NCBI GenBank assembly: GCA_016584495.1
Contig: WAID01000015.1
Span: forward strand, 1,736,501 to 1,800,500
Direction: 5' to 3'
Origin: Celoporthe dispersa
Lineage: Eukaryota > Ascomycota > Sordariomycetes > Diaporthales > Cryphonectriaceae
DNA length: 64,000 nt
A program made the translations under genes and the position numbers. Under the pieces are notes generated by a model that did not search any database, was not told where the DNA came from, and worked only from the letters and a program-made list of their open reading frames with translations. Positions 36,126-47,396 of the stretch are shown one piece after another (the stretch's first letter is position 1; every line of letters starts with the position of its first letter).

Positions 36126-38225
36126 ATGAAGAACCTCGGGATCAAGCGCTTCGTCACATCAGTACCATTCCTGATGACCGGAGGGCTATTGCTCGGGACG
36201 ATCACAGCTGTGGCGCACCACATCTTCTACTCCCATGTGGACCAACAAGTGGTCCAGAGCAGTGAGCAGCAGGAGTGGTACAATCGGATCGGCACAGGAC
36301 TCGCGTTTCTTGTGAAGACATGCCTGACAGCAGCAGCCGGATTTGCCTATACGCAGCTGCTCTGGTATCATTTGAAATCGAAAAACTTTACTCTGGCTGG
36401 TGTCGATGCGACATTTGCGGTTCTCAACGACTTGTGGAGCTTTTGTAGCTTGGAGTTCTGGACGACTGGCCTCCCTCTAGCGGTGATGGCAGCCGTTGTC
36501 TGGTAATTACATTCACTCCCCGAGACTATAGTTGCCATGAAATACCCGACCCAACTGGCGGTATTAATTACATGCTGACCAGCCTAAAGGGCTATACCTT
36601 TCATTGCTATATTCACTCCCGGAACACTTACTGTCCAGGTCTCACCACGGCCGAACGAGACCGTGGTTTACCAAAAATACCCTCTATTAACTACGACGCA
36701 GTACCTAAATTTGCACAGATAGGTATTGGTTCTGGTTACACGGCGCCATCAAGTAGCATATCCCGGATGGTAGCGGCGGTGACTTCCCAAGGCTCGATCC
36801 TCAGTGTCACAGCACCTTTTCCTAATTCTTCTTACGCGCTTCAATTCTTCGGTCCTTCTCTATCCTGCGGCCTTGCGACATCTGTCAACAATTCAGAGGT
36901 CACGTCTCTAATCAATCCGGAGGGCACGGAGGACGCCACGACCTTTATCGCCTTCGTCCCACAATATGGTCTCAACGGGTCCCAAGACTCCAACGCAGAG
37001 GCAATATCTGGCTTGAGTGATGTCTACAACGACAAGCAGTCGAGCACTTTTGACGAGATGTCTACAGATTATGCGAAACTTTACGTGGTCGTTGGAGGCG
37101 GAACGACGGTCGGGCCAGCTAATAAAACGATCGAGTGCGGGCTATACAACTCTTCATACCAGGTGAACTTCTCATTTAACAATGAGCAGCAGAACCTGAC
37201 AGTAACGGACATAACGACTCTCAACGAAGTAAATTCCGTTAATGCCTTGGAAATGTGCGAGGATGAGTCAAATTATGTGGATGTGTCCGGAACTGGTGTC
37301 TGCTCGACATCTGGAGTGGCTTATTTCGCCATGATAGATGCCGTGGGCCAACAACTCATAGGATACCTACGAAACTCTCACTACGGACCAATTACAGCAA
37401 CGCAAACACAAATCGTCAAAAGCGCCTTGATGGATACGAAGGAGATGTACGCACTGCAGTACGAAATGAACACTCTGGAAAATGTCGCAAGCGACCCGCC
37501 AGCACCAGGTTCAGATGTGCTGGATATGGCGCAGGCTCTGGAGCAGATCTTCACCAACGCTACCTTGAGCCTCTTTAGTGAAAGCTCCTTCTTGTATGTC
37601 GCTCGCATGTTTGGATCTCTCCCCGTGCAGGTACTCTTGAGAACCTCCTTTCCAGATATACTGACATATATCTTTCCACCAGGCAAAATGAAACCTCTGC
37701 GGCCATGGGGCCTGTGACGATATTAACACCTCAGAACGCCTACGTTTATAACCCTCGCAATCTTCTGATATCGTACATCACCGGCGTGGTCACCACATCG
37801 ATCACAGTAGCAGTGGGTTTCGTGTGCGTGAGCAAAGCCTCGTCGGCATCGTTCAGCACCTCCTTCTCCACTCTCCTGCGCACGACTCGGAATCCGGAGC
37901 TAGACGCCCTCATCTCTGCAGAGGATACGAGTGGCGCCCAGCCACTTCTAAGCAGCTGGCTGGCACAAAGTTACGGCTTCTGAGAGTGACGAGGCCCGTG
38001 GCCGAGCACGGCAGCGGTGGCGAGGCTGGTGCTGAGGCCGATGGCCAAGACTGGACTTGTTTTGCGGTCGTGCGACGGTCGGACCCCTCATCTGCATCGA
38101 ACTCGGGATTCGAAATGACAAGGAGAAGGGGTGCCGTCTCGGATCCCGATGTCGACTCCTTACTGATGCCTTGTGAGGAGGCCCAGCCTTCTGCTACGAA
38201 GGGACAGGCACTTGACGTTAAGTAA
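36126..38225 (+). CDS. Polytopic membrane protein with large N-glycosylated extracellular loop, unknown function
   Basis: Exons 36126-36502, 36590-37593 and 37683-38225 join to about 641 residues. The N-terminal part has three or four hydrophobic segments (PFLMTGGLLLGTITAVAHHI, RIGTGLAFLVKTCLTAAAGF, WTTGLPLAVMAAVVW then AIPFIAIFTPGTLTV). A central domain of about 330 residues carries many NxS/T sequons and several cysteines, and a last membrane segment (LLISYITGVVTTSITVAVGF) precedes a cytosolic tail. The architecture matches a family of uncharacterised Pezizomycotina membrane proteins. Two breaks are assumed: near T3 36709-36711 (one more) and near 37951-37953 (one more). The donor GTATGT at 37594 is preferred over GTACTC at 37631 because only the former keeps frame. 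Confidence 0.65.
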
Positions 38226-38875
38226 ATTCGGTGGTCACTAGTTGTGTGAGCGAGCTTGATATCTATTTATAGGATCACATATAGATCGCATCACTGCGCA
38301 GCTCTGCTTCAGCTGAGATACCTCTGACTAGAGAGTCTTAATCAGCAGATAGTGAATAGAAATGTCTCTAGATTTATATCCGTGAGACCTGCAAACAAAA
38401 AATCGAGGACTGGAAGCAAAATGTGATTAAGAGAGGAGAATATTTGAACCCAGGTTTGGTCAACTTTAAAGTGACTAGATTTATGCCCATGGTCCTCGGC
38501 TTGCAAGGATAACCCTCTTGTCAGATCGCTTCTTATTAGGTCAGCCTCTTAGAATATTTCCATTGATGCTGTATGGAGGAGAGCCGCCAATAAGACTAGG
38601 GGTGAGACATGCACAAGAAGACGAGCATGGACTTCTTCCAGCTTGCATATAGGTCATCCAGAAGTTTATTCAACGGAGTGGAGGCTGGGCGGGAACGCTG
38701 GAGGCACGTCAGGAAAGGAGTGCTCTCAATACTGTTCCTCTGCAAATAATTCCTGTATGCTGATTGGTCAAACTAAAAATTCAGAGGAGGGGTTCGTCAG
38801 AAGTCGTGATACTATTCCTTTTGGATCATGAAAGCATTAATCATATGTATGGTATTACGAGTGAATAATTCAACA
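38226..38875. other. Intergenic, convergent 3' flanks
   Basis: 650 bp, no supported gene. A stretch at about 38440-38520 faintly recalls a tRNA but lacks a proper cloverleaf. Confidence 0.35.
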
Positions 38876-40056
38876 TCAGGCCCACTTGCTCTGCATGATA
38901 GTCTTTGTTCCCGCCATAAATTCAGCCGCTTTGTCCGTTGCTAAAGTCTTTGCTTTGACAAACTTTATAACAAAGCTTGGAAGTCTCCATCCAAACATCT
39001 GACCAACACCGCCGCCCGGACCGAGCGAGGCCCCAAATCCTACTTCCTTGCTGAAGGTATACTCCTTCACCTTCTCTCCCTTCAGCTGTGCCCCGAGGCT
39101 CTTGACAATATGGGCGATCTGGTTCTCGGTGTGCATGCCCTGCGGCGTCTCGAGGTTTCCAACATCCCCGACGACAAAGATGTCATCGTGGCCTTCTGCA
39201 CGGAGGAACTTTGTCTGCTTCACATAGCCACGATGGTCCAGCATCGGCCCTGGGACGAACGATGTGTTGGGCTCCAGGCCGTACGTGGGGATGACAACGT
39301 CGGCTTCCAAGGTGTCCATCTTGCCACCGGACAAAGACAAGGTAATAGTCTTGGAGCCCGACGCCGCATCCTCGATCTTTGTGACCTTGGCATCCAGGAT
39401 GACATGGACGCCCATCTTCTCCAGGCTCTTCTTAGCAGCCTGCCTGACGCTTGTGATCATCGCGTCGTGCAGCGGCAAGACGCCCGCTCCGACGAGCGTG
39501 ATCTTCTTCTTCCCTTGCCACCTGCGTTCTTCCCAAACACATCCGCCAGCTCCCCGGCGACCTCGATTCCCGTGATGCCTGCGCCCGCTATGACGACCGA
39601 CTTGGCGGCCTCAATCTTCTGCTGCCAGCCGCGCAGCACGTCCCTCGTGTGTTCGGTCGTCGAGAGCGTCTTGAACGGCATGTCCTCCTTCGCGCTCGTC
39701 CCCGTGGCGATGACTAGGGTGTGGTACGGGATCTCCCTCGCGGCCCCGTCCTCTATCTTGCGCACGGCGACGATCTTTGCTGTGGTGTCCAGTGCCTCGG
39801 CCGTGCCGAGGACGAACTCGAACTTTTCAGCCGGGTACTTTGCAAAGGCCGGGGCGACGGGGTGAAAGAGCTTGTCGTCGAAACCGGTTCCGGGTACGAT
39901 GCCGCGTACCGCGGCCGGGGCCCAGTAGAGGTGCGTGTTGGGGGCGACGAGGATGATTTTTAGGTCTGGGATGAGCGGCACCTGATGTGCGAGGAGATGG
40001 TGGGCTATCGGGACACCTGCGAAGGAGGCACCGAGAATTACAACTGTTTTAGTCAT
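38876..40056 (-). CDS. FAD/NAD(P)-dependent oxidoreductase, AIF/AMID (FSP1)-like
   Basis: Pyridine nucleotide-disulphide oxidoreductase fold resembling AMID/FSP1, enzymes that reduce quinones with NAD(P)H. Single exon, about 393 residues after one break (C3 at 39512-39514, one more restores GKKKITLVGAGVLPLHDAM). The first Rossmann motif is VVILGASFAGVPIAHHL, the second, for NAD(P)H, VVIAGAGITGIEVAGELAD, and the C-terminal FAD motif is IFVVGDVGN. No signal peptide or transmembrane helix is obvious, although VIKFVKAKTLAT near the C-terminus may be amphipathic. Substrate is unknown. It sits between two unrelated membrane-protein genes. Confidence 0.85.
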
Positions 40057-41382
40057 GGTCGCGGGCCAGGTCTATGAACGTGAGGAGAAAGCGGAATTAT
40101 GGAAACACTAAGTGTAGGTTGTAATTAGACGAGCGAGGTGTGCTGAGCTGTAGGGTGTCGAGGGATCGTCGATAACTGTTATTAGGACCATTTTGTACAT
40201 GCCAAAGCAGCAAGGTCATATTTATATTTGTGGTCGAGGATATTGTCTCCAGCTCCGTGGACAAGAGGACATCTGCCAGACAATTTTCTTAAGCAGGTGC
40301 AGGATGGAAAGTCGCTCCGTCGAATGCTGTGCCCAAAAGTGGTATAGTGGCATTGGAACGCGTTTTCGTTATTGAGCATTGCTCAGCAAGGCAGCCAAGG
40401 CTGTTGCGGGTGACTGATTATTGGAAATCAACCAACCAATCATGACTAGCATAAACTCCGTAAAGGCCGTCCTGACTTACAAGGCTGCCCGAGGGTATGA
40501 CTAATTGTTGGAAATCCAGAATAAAAAGGCCATGTCCCGGGGCTAAGAGTGGAGGGATAAAGCCCGAAGCTCGTACGCAGAATTACCTTTAGTAATATGG
40601 CCCCTTTTAAACAACCTACATAGTAGTTCTAAATACTGTAGTCCATTCTTTGCTAATTGTGCCTGTCACATTGCGGCCTGCCTGACAAGAAACTCTAGCT
40701 GGCAGAGTTGTGCCACCTGCAGAGCTGTTCATCACTAAGTAGGGAAGAATGAAGATGGTAATTATGTACAAGCCAGAAGCACTAGACCCACCAGGCCCTG
40801 CGAGGCCCTGAGCTGCCGCACTTGTAGGCCTGGGATTCGTGAGCGTGTTCATTGCAGAAGAGGCAGTGCAGTTCCAGAGCTGACATTTGCAGGCGGGTGA
40901 GAGCGCCCTGCTGAACATGACGACCAGTGACCTGGCCATAGGTGGAGATGTCTTTACTAATTGGCCTCCAACGTATCTACTGAGTCGAACTATATAATAC
41001 TGCGATATTTAGGTCCCGTCTGTAGGTGTTCGGAAGGGGTTCGGGCTTAGCGAGACAGAATAGAGAACGACTGCATTCATTATCAAAGCATGCAGCTTGT
41101 GCTTTAATCAATCCTTGCCCAGCACCTCCACCTTCTCGGCAGTTCCCACATCTTCCTTGGAAGACCCGGGCTCATGGAGCAAACCCAGCTGCACCGTATG
41201 AAGTTTCCGCAGCGGCGCCTTGGACTTGGACAAGCTATCAGTCTCCTCGAGCGAGCGTCTAGAGACATTAGGAACACAGAACCACGCGAAAATGATCGAG
41301 ATTTCAATAGTTTCTATGCTTCGCTCGAAATTCTCAGGTGCTCCTTCGCTCTTCAAGTCTCAATCCCCAAAAATACTGTTCT
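40057..41382. other. Intergenic with degenerate direct repeat
   Basis: 1.3 kb without a supported gene. Segments around 40398-40430 and 40481-40516 are related (shared core TTGGAAATC preceded by GACTRATT and AAGGCTG), spaced about 85 bp, suggesting a small decayed tandem duplication. A Gly/Ser-rich minus ORF at 40616-40939 is not supported. Confidence 0.4.
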
Positions 41383-44104
41383 TTAGCTGTTCCGACACAC
41401 GCTCTGTAGAGACTCGGGCAAAGATAATGTAGGCAAAGATGACGTAAGCTGGCTTTCCAGATCCACGTTCTCCATCCTCTCAAACTCCTGGCTGTTGTCT
41501 TGGTTCTGAGTAAAGAGCAATGTGTCCCCATCGCGGTGTAGATTGGCAGACCGCCTGGAAAGTCGACGTTTTGTCAAGACTATCTGGTGGTCAGAATCCT
41601 TGCCTTTCACAACAACAAACCCTTGCTGACCTAGAGACATCGTCTCGAGCCGGAGCATAATTTTCTCTGCCTCGGAATTCATTTGCTCAAAGCTCATCAG
41701 ATCTCCATGGCCCTGTACACTCAAAGCCTCTGATGACGGTTGATTTTGCTGCGTTGGATCAACCGGGCCATTGCTATTCCTGGCCACTTTAGCTGGGCTT
41801 TGGTGGATTGATTGTATGCCGTGGAAGAAGGGGACAAGAGCCGAAGATTTCCAGACGGGCTGACCTTGGGCCTTTTGTAAGCGTCTTGATGTGATCAGCA
41901 AGACGACGAACAATACCATGGTAAAAAGTATCAGTACAAGAGGAAGGGCAAGCCAGGGCCATTCGATCCGTACACACACATTTGTCTGGATTACGGTGCC
42001 CAGAGCCAGGCCTGTTGCATTCGCGTAGGCATTTGAGCCGGTTGTGCGCATGCGGTTGGTGATAGCCGCAGCTATATTATCGAACACAGATGAGATGGTC
42101 GCCGTGGTCGCTCTGCCGTCGTTAAACACAGGTGCTAGGTACCAGGGATCACATGTACTGACTTCGTCGATGTTATCTTTTGAGCAAGAGGCCGAATCAT
42201 CATCGTCAGTATCGGTGGCCTCGAATAGCTGCTCAGCAATGAATTGGTTGACGGCCCAAGGCAAGTTTTGCCCTGTAGAAAATATACATTCGAGCGGCGC
42301 GGTGATGTTTTGCCCATTACGTCGGACCGAGGCGAACCTTCGACCTGGGGCGTCCGGAACTTGGGATATGTTGGAAGAGTCGTATAGCTTTGCGTCGATG
42401 GTGCACGGTAGGTTCAAGATTTCATAACCGCCATCCTCATCATCGAAATCCCGTTCTGGGTCCAGGTTCGTGATGTCCCCAGCGTTCAAGCCTGCAGCTA
42501 GGCTACTCGTTATTGTTTCTTCTAGAAACCCGACTCGCACGCGGCTGACGTAGTCCTGGACGCAGAGTCCCAGTGTGCAGTTCACAGCCACCAACCCGGA
42601 CGTGTTGGCCAGACTCGTCAGCTGTGCCGGAAACTCTCCGCAGCTTGAGTTATCGGGGTCGCCATCGGCAGAGTTGTCGGAGCAATTGGCCCAGCTGATG
42701 GACATAATGGTGATATTCACGGCGCTGTGGAACTCGTGGCGCCGTGCGTCCTGACCAGGGCAGGTGATCATGTGTCTCGGGAAGCACTGGTAGCTCCCGT
42801 AGTCGCAAGGCGAGGATGGCCTCGAAGGTTTAGGAACGAAAGGTGGCAGTCCTGGCCAGGGAGAGTATAGTTCCATCCATTCTCACTCTTGTCGAAGGAG
42901 GTCGGCCCGTATTGCTGTCGAACCATAGATGTGATATCGTGGCAGGAGCTGCAATAAGCAAGAGACGAATAAGGATCAAAGTCGCAGTTCCCAGTAGGGC
43001 AGTCAAAGGATAACTTCATTGTGTTTGGAGAGCTTATAACGCCCTCCACGATGGATATCATCATTTGCAGGTTGGGCTGCCTGCCTTCGGTGGGGCTTAT
43101 GGCTCCCACGTGGAGACTTGAGTTAACGTAGACCGAGGCGGGTATTGAAGCGCTGATATTGTGCAGGGGCCTAAGGCAAGCGTATGTCTTAATGCCCTGT
43201 TGCGCAAAGGGCCCGATGGCCGCCGAGACGAGGAAGATCAATGCAGCAGTTGTTGCAAGGTATCTTGAATCGAGGCAAAGATTATGGTTAGTACGATGTA
43301 TACATGTAAATATTATGCTAATTTTTGTAGGGCAGGGAACTTACGATGCGGGTTGCCGTAAGAAACGCCCGACGAACTTCAAAGAACCCAGCATTCCTCT
43401 CGACGCTTCGTCATAATGTTGTAGGTCTCGCAGTGCATGAGGGTGTCTGTACCAAGACCATTTGAGCTGGCTGATTACTGTAGGACCGAAGTGTGAGCAC
43501 TTCGTCTTTTATATCGGAAATGCATCTTGTTTTACGTACTCTCTGTGAGGATAACCCCGATTTGGGCTGCTATGACAGCGGTGAACACTGAGACGAGCGA
43601 GTTGATATTGATATGGTATGGCCAGTCAGGCTGCTCGTCACCATCGTACTTTGCTAGCACCACAAAGATACCAATCATTAATCCGAGCGAGGTTACCAGA
43701 GCCAGTATCTCCCACTTCCAGTGTTGCAGGCCGGCCAACATTTTTGTTGTACGAGGGTTTACATGGAGTTGCTGCGAGATCCTAGAAGTGTTACCAGCCG
43801 GCTGAGCTGGAAGAGTCTGGGAGGAAAGTGTGTGAGGGCTCGATGAGTGGCTGCGCGTCCCAGGCTCGTCGAGGTCGACTGACGTAGAGTTTGCAGTTGT
43901 TATGCCTGATATGGCCCTATCTTGGTGATTGGATGACAAAGGCCTAAGGCGAATGCTCGCTTGTTCTATAGGACCATGGGATGATTCTTGGTTATAGACG
44001 GGGTCGATTGGTTGCTCGTCCTGATAGATACTCAGCAGCCTCGAATCCGCGGGACCGGGAGAGAGTGGCTCGAGTGCCTGGCTCCCCTGTCTGCGATCTT
44101 GCAT
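41383..44104 (-). CDS. DUF3176-family membrane protein
   Basis: Pezizomycotina-specific family of unknown function. Exons 44104-43540, 43477-43345 and 43263-41383 join across introns of 62 bp (GTACGT...CAG) and 81 bp (GTAAGT...AAG), about 859 residues. After a disordered N-terminus come the family signature KWEILALVTSLGLMIGIFVV, the second helix around SLVSVFTAVIAAQIGVIL, then QLKWSWYRHPHALRDLQHYD and FLVSAAIGPFAQQGI. A long Cys- and sequon-rich extracellular region follows (FDCPTGNCDF), and a last helix (WLALPLVLILFTMVLFVVLL) precedes a cytosolic tail. One break between about 42790 and 42880 (one more base, perhaps T3 in CCTTTCG) is needed to join YTLPGQD with PKPSRPSSPCDYG. Confidence 0.8.
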
Positions 44105-44751
44105 TGTACTGTGATGAGGACATACGTTTAGAGGTCAAAGATGTGTTCAAGACCCCTGCTTCGACTTACCGACTCGGTGGAGCAAAAAGGCATTTGTGAG
44201 TAACTTATACGAAGGCCATTCCCCAAGATGCCTCTTGGATCTCGACAATCCGACCAGGCCAGCTGAAAAATGTTCACGCTAATAATACATCCAGTGGCTG
44301 CACGCCTACCAATTACACCGCATAAGGCAATACTGAAACAGTAAGCATGTTTTATAATCTCAGGTCTGGTTACATTTGGCGGTTTTTAAATCCCCCACCG
44401 TGGCTGTGGATGTCTCATATTAGTACACAGCGTGACACGAGCTGAATGGTAATTTTGTAGAATCTTGAGAGCTCCCTTGGAGTAATATTCCGACCTTGCT
44501 GATTCGAAGCTTTCCACCCATTTCCTCACGCCCCGCTTAGAGAAGGAGGGCTTTGGTAAGACTTGAAAGTTGATGAGAGTTGATATATTGCCAAAGTCAA
44601 GGCCAGGAGAGCATACCAAGAATCTGAAGAAAAAGAAGAAAATACCTTGTATATATGCATTGAAACGTCAATTTTCAAAACATACAATGGAACAAGTCTT
44701 TACAATGTATTGTAGCAGACATGCATGGCTCCTATCGCTGACCCTGACCCA
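44105..44751. other. Upstream region of the DUF3176 gene
   Basis: 647 bp, no gene supported; becomes A-rich around 44615-44700. Confidence 0.35.
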
Positions 44752-45100
44752 TCACATACCATGCCCTAAGTGATTCCTTTCGCTGTATCTTATGTCCCAA
44801 CCATTTTCAACCCGGATTGCACCAGATCCTTCATTATTTTGGGCCCGAACAGTTGACAGGGGAATGGCAACAGTAGTCTTAGTCGCGTGCAAGTCCGGGA
44901 CGAGCCCGAGGCGCATACCGTCATCTCCAGAGCTGTCGATAGCTGAAGACGGCCGCTCGTCTCCATTTCCTGCGCTGGACTTGAGCATCGCCGTGGCCCA
45001 AGACGGCTGGATGCGCTTCCTCGGTGCATTGTTGGAAGCGTGTTGGTAAGAGGACGCAGCATCGGACAGCTTGGTACCGTGGCCTTTTCACCGAAGGGCC
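44752..45100 (-). pseudogene. Possible 3' remnant of a truncated gene
   Basis: A frame with coding-like composition runs on the minus strand from about 45100 to a stop at 44752, through NNAPRKRIQPSWATAML, DSSGDDGMRLGLVPDLHA and KTTVAIPLSTVRAQ. It has no start and the upstream side is cut by the AT-rich block from about 45140. It could be the last exon of a gene whose 5' part was lost or replaced. No family recognised. Confidence 0.35.
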
Positions 45101-45139
45101 AGCCAGGCAGGACGCATCGTTGGTAAGCACGCTGCGCAA

Positions 45140-45720
45140 ATTTAATACGGGCTACCCCTGATTTTACTTTTGTCCCAGAGCTATAGCATTTTACCTATAT
45201 CTATGCTTATAAAGTAAGGAACTAGCTATGCAGCTCTTATATAGCTGCTAAAACTGCGTAGTATTTAAAATTGCTCTTTATAAACTGAGCTACAGCTCTA
45301 AAGCTTAGGAAGATAAAATAATAAAAATAGTTATAGCAAAAGTATTCGAATCAATTTCTCTCTTAAAGATAAATGGAACTTTATCCTATTCAGCTCTAAT
45401 ATTAATATTATTAACTAGCAAATAGTATATTATACAGCTATCAAAATTAGGTGTATTATAATTGACAAGTCTATATAAGCTATTACGAAATTTATATAGC
45501 TATTGGATTCGAAAAACTTGCTAATTATGATATTGAGATAGATCTGGATAGGGAAACTCCTCGAATAATTGCTTTCATAAATATATTTGAGATACAGATA
45601 GCACTGCCAATCATAATACTAGCATCTGCTAGCATTCATATAATACATATAAATAGTAAATTATCGAATATCGAACTATATAATAGAGAGCTTGTAAATA
45701 ATATGCTGCCTTCAGGAAAG
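45140..45720. mobile_element. AT-rich island, probable RIP-decayed repeat relic
   Basis: Composition changes abruptly here to mostly A and T with TA steps dominating (TATAGCT, TTATATAG and AATATTAATATTATTAA motifs) and no ORF. The flanks are near normal composition. In Pezizomycotina such islands are usually old transposon copies mutated by RIP. I cannot identify the element class because no coding frame survives. Confidence 0.5.
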
Positions 45721-45734
45721 AGAAGGTGTGCGAG

Positions 45735-45753
45735 GGCCAGTGAGTCACTGGCC
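45735..45753. repeat. 19-bp inverted repeat, 9-bp arms around a central base
   Basis: GGCCAGTGA and TCACTGGCC flank one G, at the junction between the AT-rich island and normal DNA. The centre is TGAGTCA, the bZIP (Gcn4/CPC1-type) core. It may be an operator or an element end; no second copy is seen nearby. Confidence 0.5.
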
Positions 45754-46079
45754 TGACCTGGCCTGTGCGCTGTTGCCAGGCGCCTGCCCAGCAGTGTAGA
45801 TAGCCTCAGCTTTCTAGCTGGCCTTTTCTCTTTCCTTTCCTTCTTTCTGTAGCGCGCCATAGCTTAATGAGAGTCAGTCCCATAGAAGGAGGCTCGAGGA
45901 ATAATCTGAGGTTGATAAGCTGCTAATTATAATACTCGACCATCTCAGATCATGCTCTCAAAACCCGGGGAAGCTGTCTTCAGAGCTCAGAGCAGCTATG
46001 GAATATTTGTTACGGCAGGGGCTACTGACTGGACAATTGGATTCGCGATGACAGATAGCTTGAATGGTCTAAATCTACA

Positions 46080-46352
46080 GTCTATTTGCAGCTGTTGACC
46101 ACCGAAAACTACCACGTCTGGAAGAACTCTGTGGCTCCTATAATGAAGATTGCCGGCATCCTTCAGACGGGCGGGTCTTCCTGGATGCGAAAGCTGACAA
46201 AGGCTTGGGCATGTTCGCAGCGATGGGGCATGATGTCCTGTCGAGGAACTCCTCGATTGTATCGTGTAGTGGTAGTCTTCAGGATACGGATTGTAGTAGG
46301 TCTGGGTCTTGGCTTAGCTATAAGGATATCTCCCCTTCAATCTTTCGGATAG
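46080..46352 (+). mobile_element. Possible Ty1/Copia gag-like fragment
   Basis: A short frame with LLTTENYHVWKNSVAPIMKI then AGIL resembles the N-terminal segment of Copia-type gag proteins (pattern L-x3-NY-x-W). It degenerates after about 30 residues and no protease, integrase or RT frame follows. Read as a decayed fragment, at low certainty. Confidence 0.35.
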
Positions 46353-47396
46353 ATAGGGACAACGATTGAACATCTTTCCCTTCTTTCCTCAATTTTGAGC
46401 CCTCTGGGCAGATCTAGAAACAGGTTTTGCACACTGCTATTGTGCCCGTGTAGTTTCGTTACAAAACAGACAAGGCACTTTCTTTGGCGTCACGTATCTC
46501 TTGCGGAGAGATGATATTTTGAAACTCAGTGCATGAAAAGGTGCATTGAATATTCCGTAGGCCTGCTCCGTATAGACGTACCACTCTCGTATGTTATTGA
46601 TGATGACAGGCTCCAAGTGTAGACAACAGCATTCACGTTTCCATTATGATTGCTTGACTCACCAACTGCCTGTCCAATGAACATGAAGCTATTGAAGTAG
46701 GATACCCTTTTGTATTTAGTGCATATTTTTGAGTTGTCGGATTATAACAACCAAATTGCCTCACAAAAGCGTCCATAGCTTAGGTGGACGAGTAGCCCGA
46801 CTGGCCGAAACCAAATTTGAACTGCGAAAACGCAATGAGCGATACTGCGAGCCAGAGCCTCACATTGAAGCTCTCGCGCAGCACCAGATGTCCCAGGCCC
46901 AACATTGTGTCTCGCTGTTTGATTACAGCCTACAGATGGACAAAATCGGAATCTTGCCGATGCATAGAAAATGCGGGTCAGTGATTACATGAATTATCAT
47001 ATTCAAGAGCGAGGTCAACGCGTATACTTGGAGAAAGATACGTATCGGCTCCCGCTCGGCATCCGCGCAGGTGATCTCGACTCAGTGTACCAAATTGCCT
47101 AATAATGCATGATAAATTCAAGAACGGAAAAAAATGATTGGCCAGATTCGATGAAGTACCCTGGGGTACTACTCGGCATCCGCCCAAGCTGTCTCGGTAT
47201 ACACATAGATTCGCCAGCGACCTTCGGCGCTGGATTGCACCAAGCTCCGAGATAATCATGATCAGAGGACATCTTTTGTCATCAACTCGCTTGCACCTTC
47301 GGTATTATTACCCATCGACTCACTTACATGTATCATTCTAGAATCAGATTATTGTAGCCTGTTCGTTTGAGCTATCATCTTACTTCCTAAGGTGTC
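46353..47396. other. Gene-poor flank upstream of the sulfatase
   Basis: 1.04 kb without a supported gene. The motif CTCGGCATCCGC occurs at about 47055 and again at about 47171, possibly a small decayed repeat. It includes the sulfatase promoter. Confidence 0.35.

Noticed and set aside
37631..37682. Alternative intron GTACTC...CAG in the orphan membrane protein
   Set aside because: It would break the frame; the donor GTATGT at 37594 with the same acceptor keeps frame and matches the consensus better.
38430..38520. tRNA-like segment
   Set aside because: A TTTGAACCC-like box is present, but the acceptor and anticodon stems do not pair, so no functional tRNA can be drawn. No other tRNA was found.
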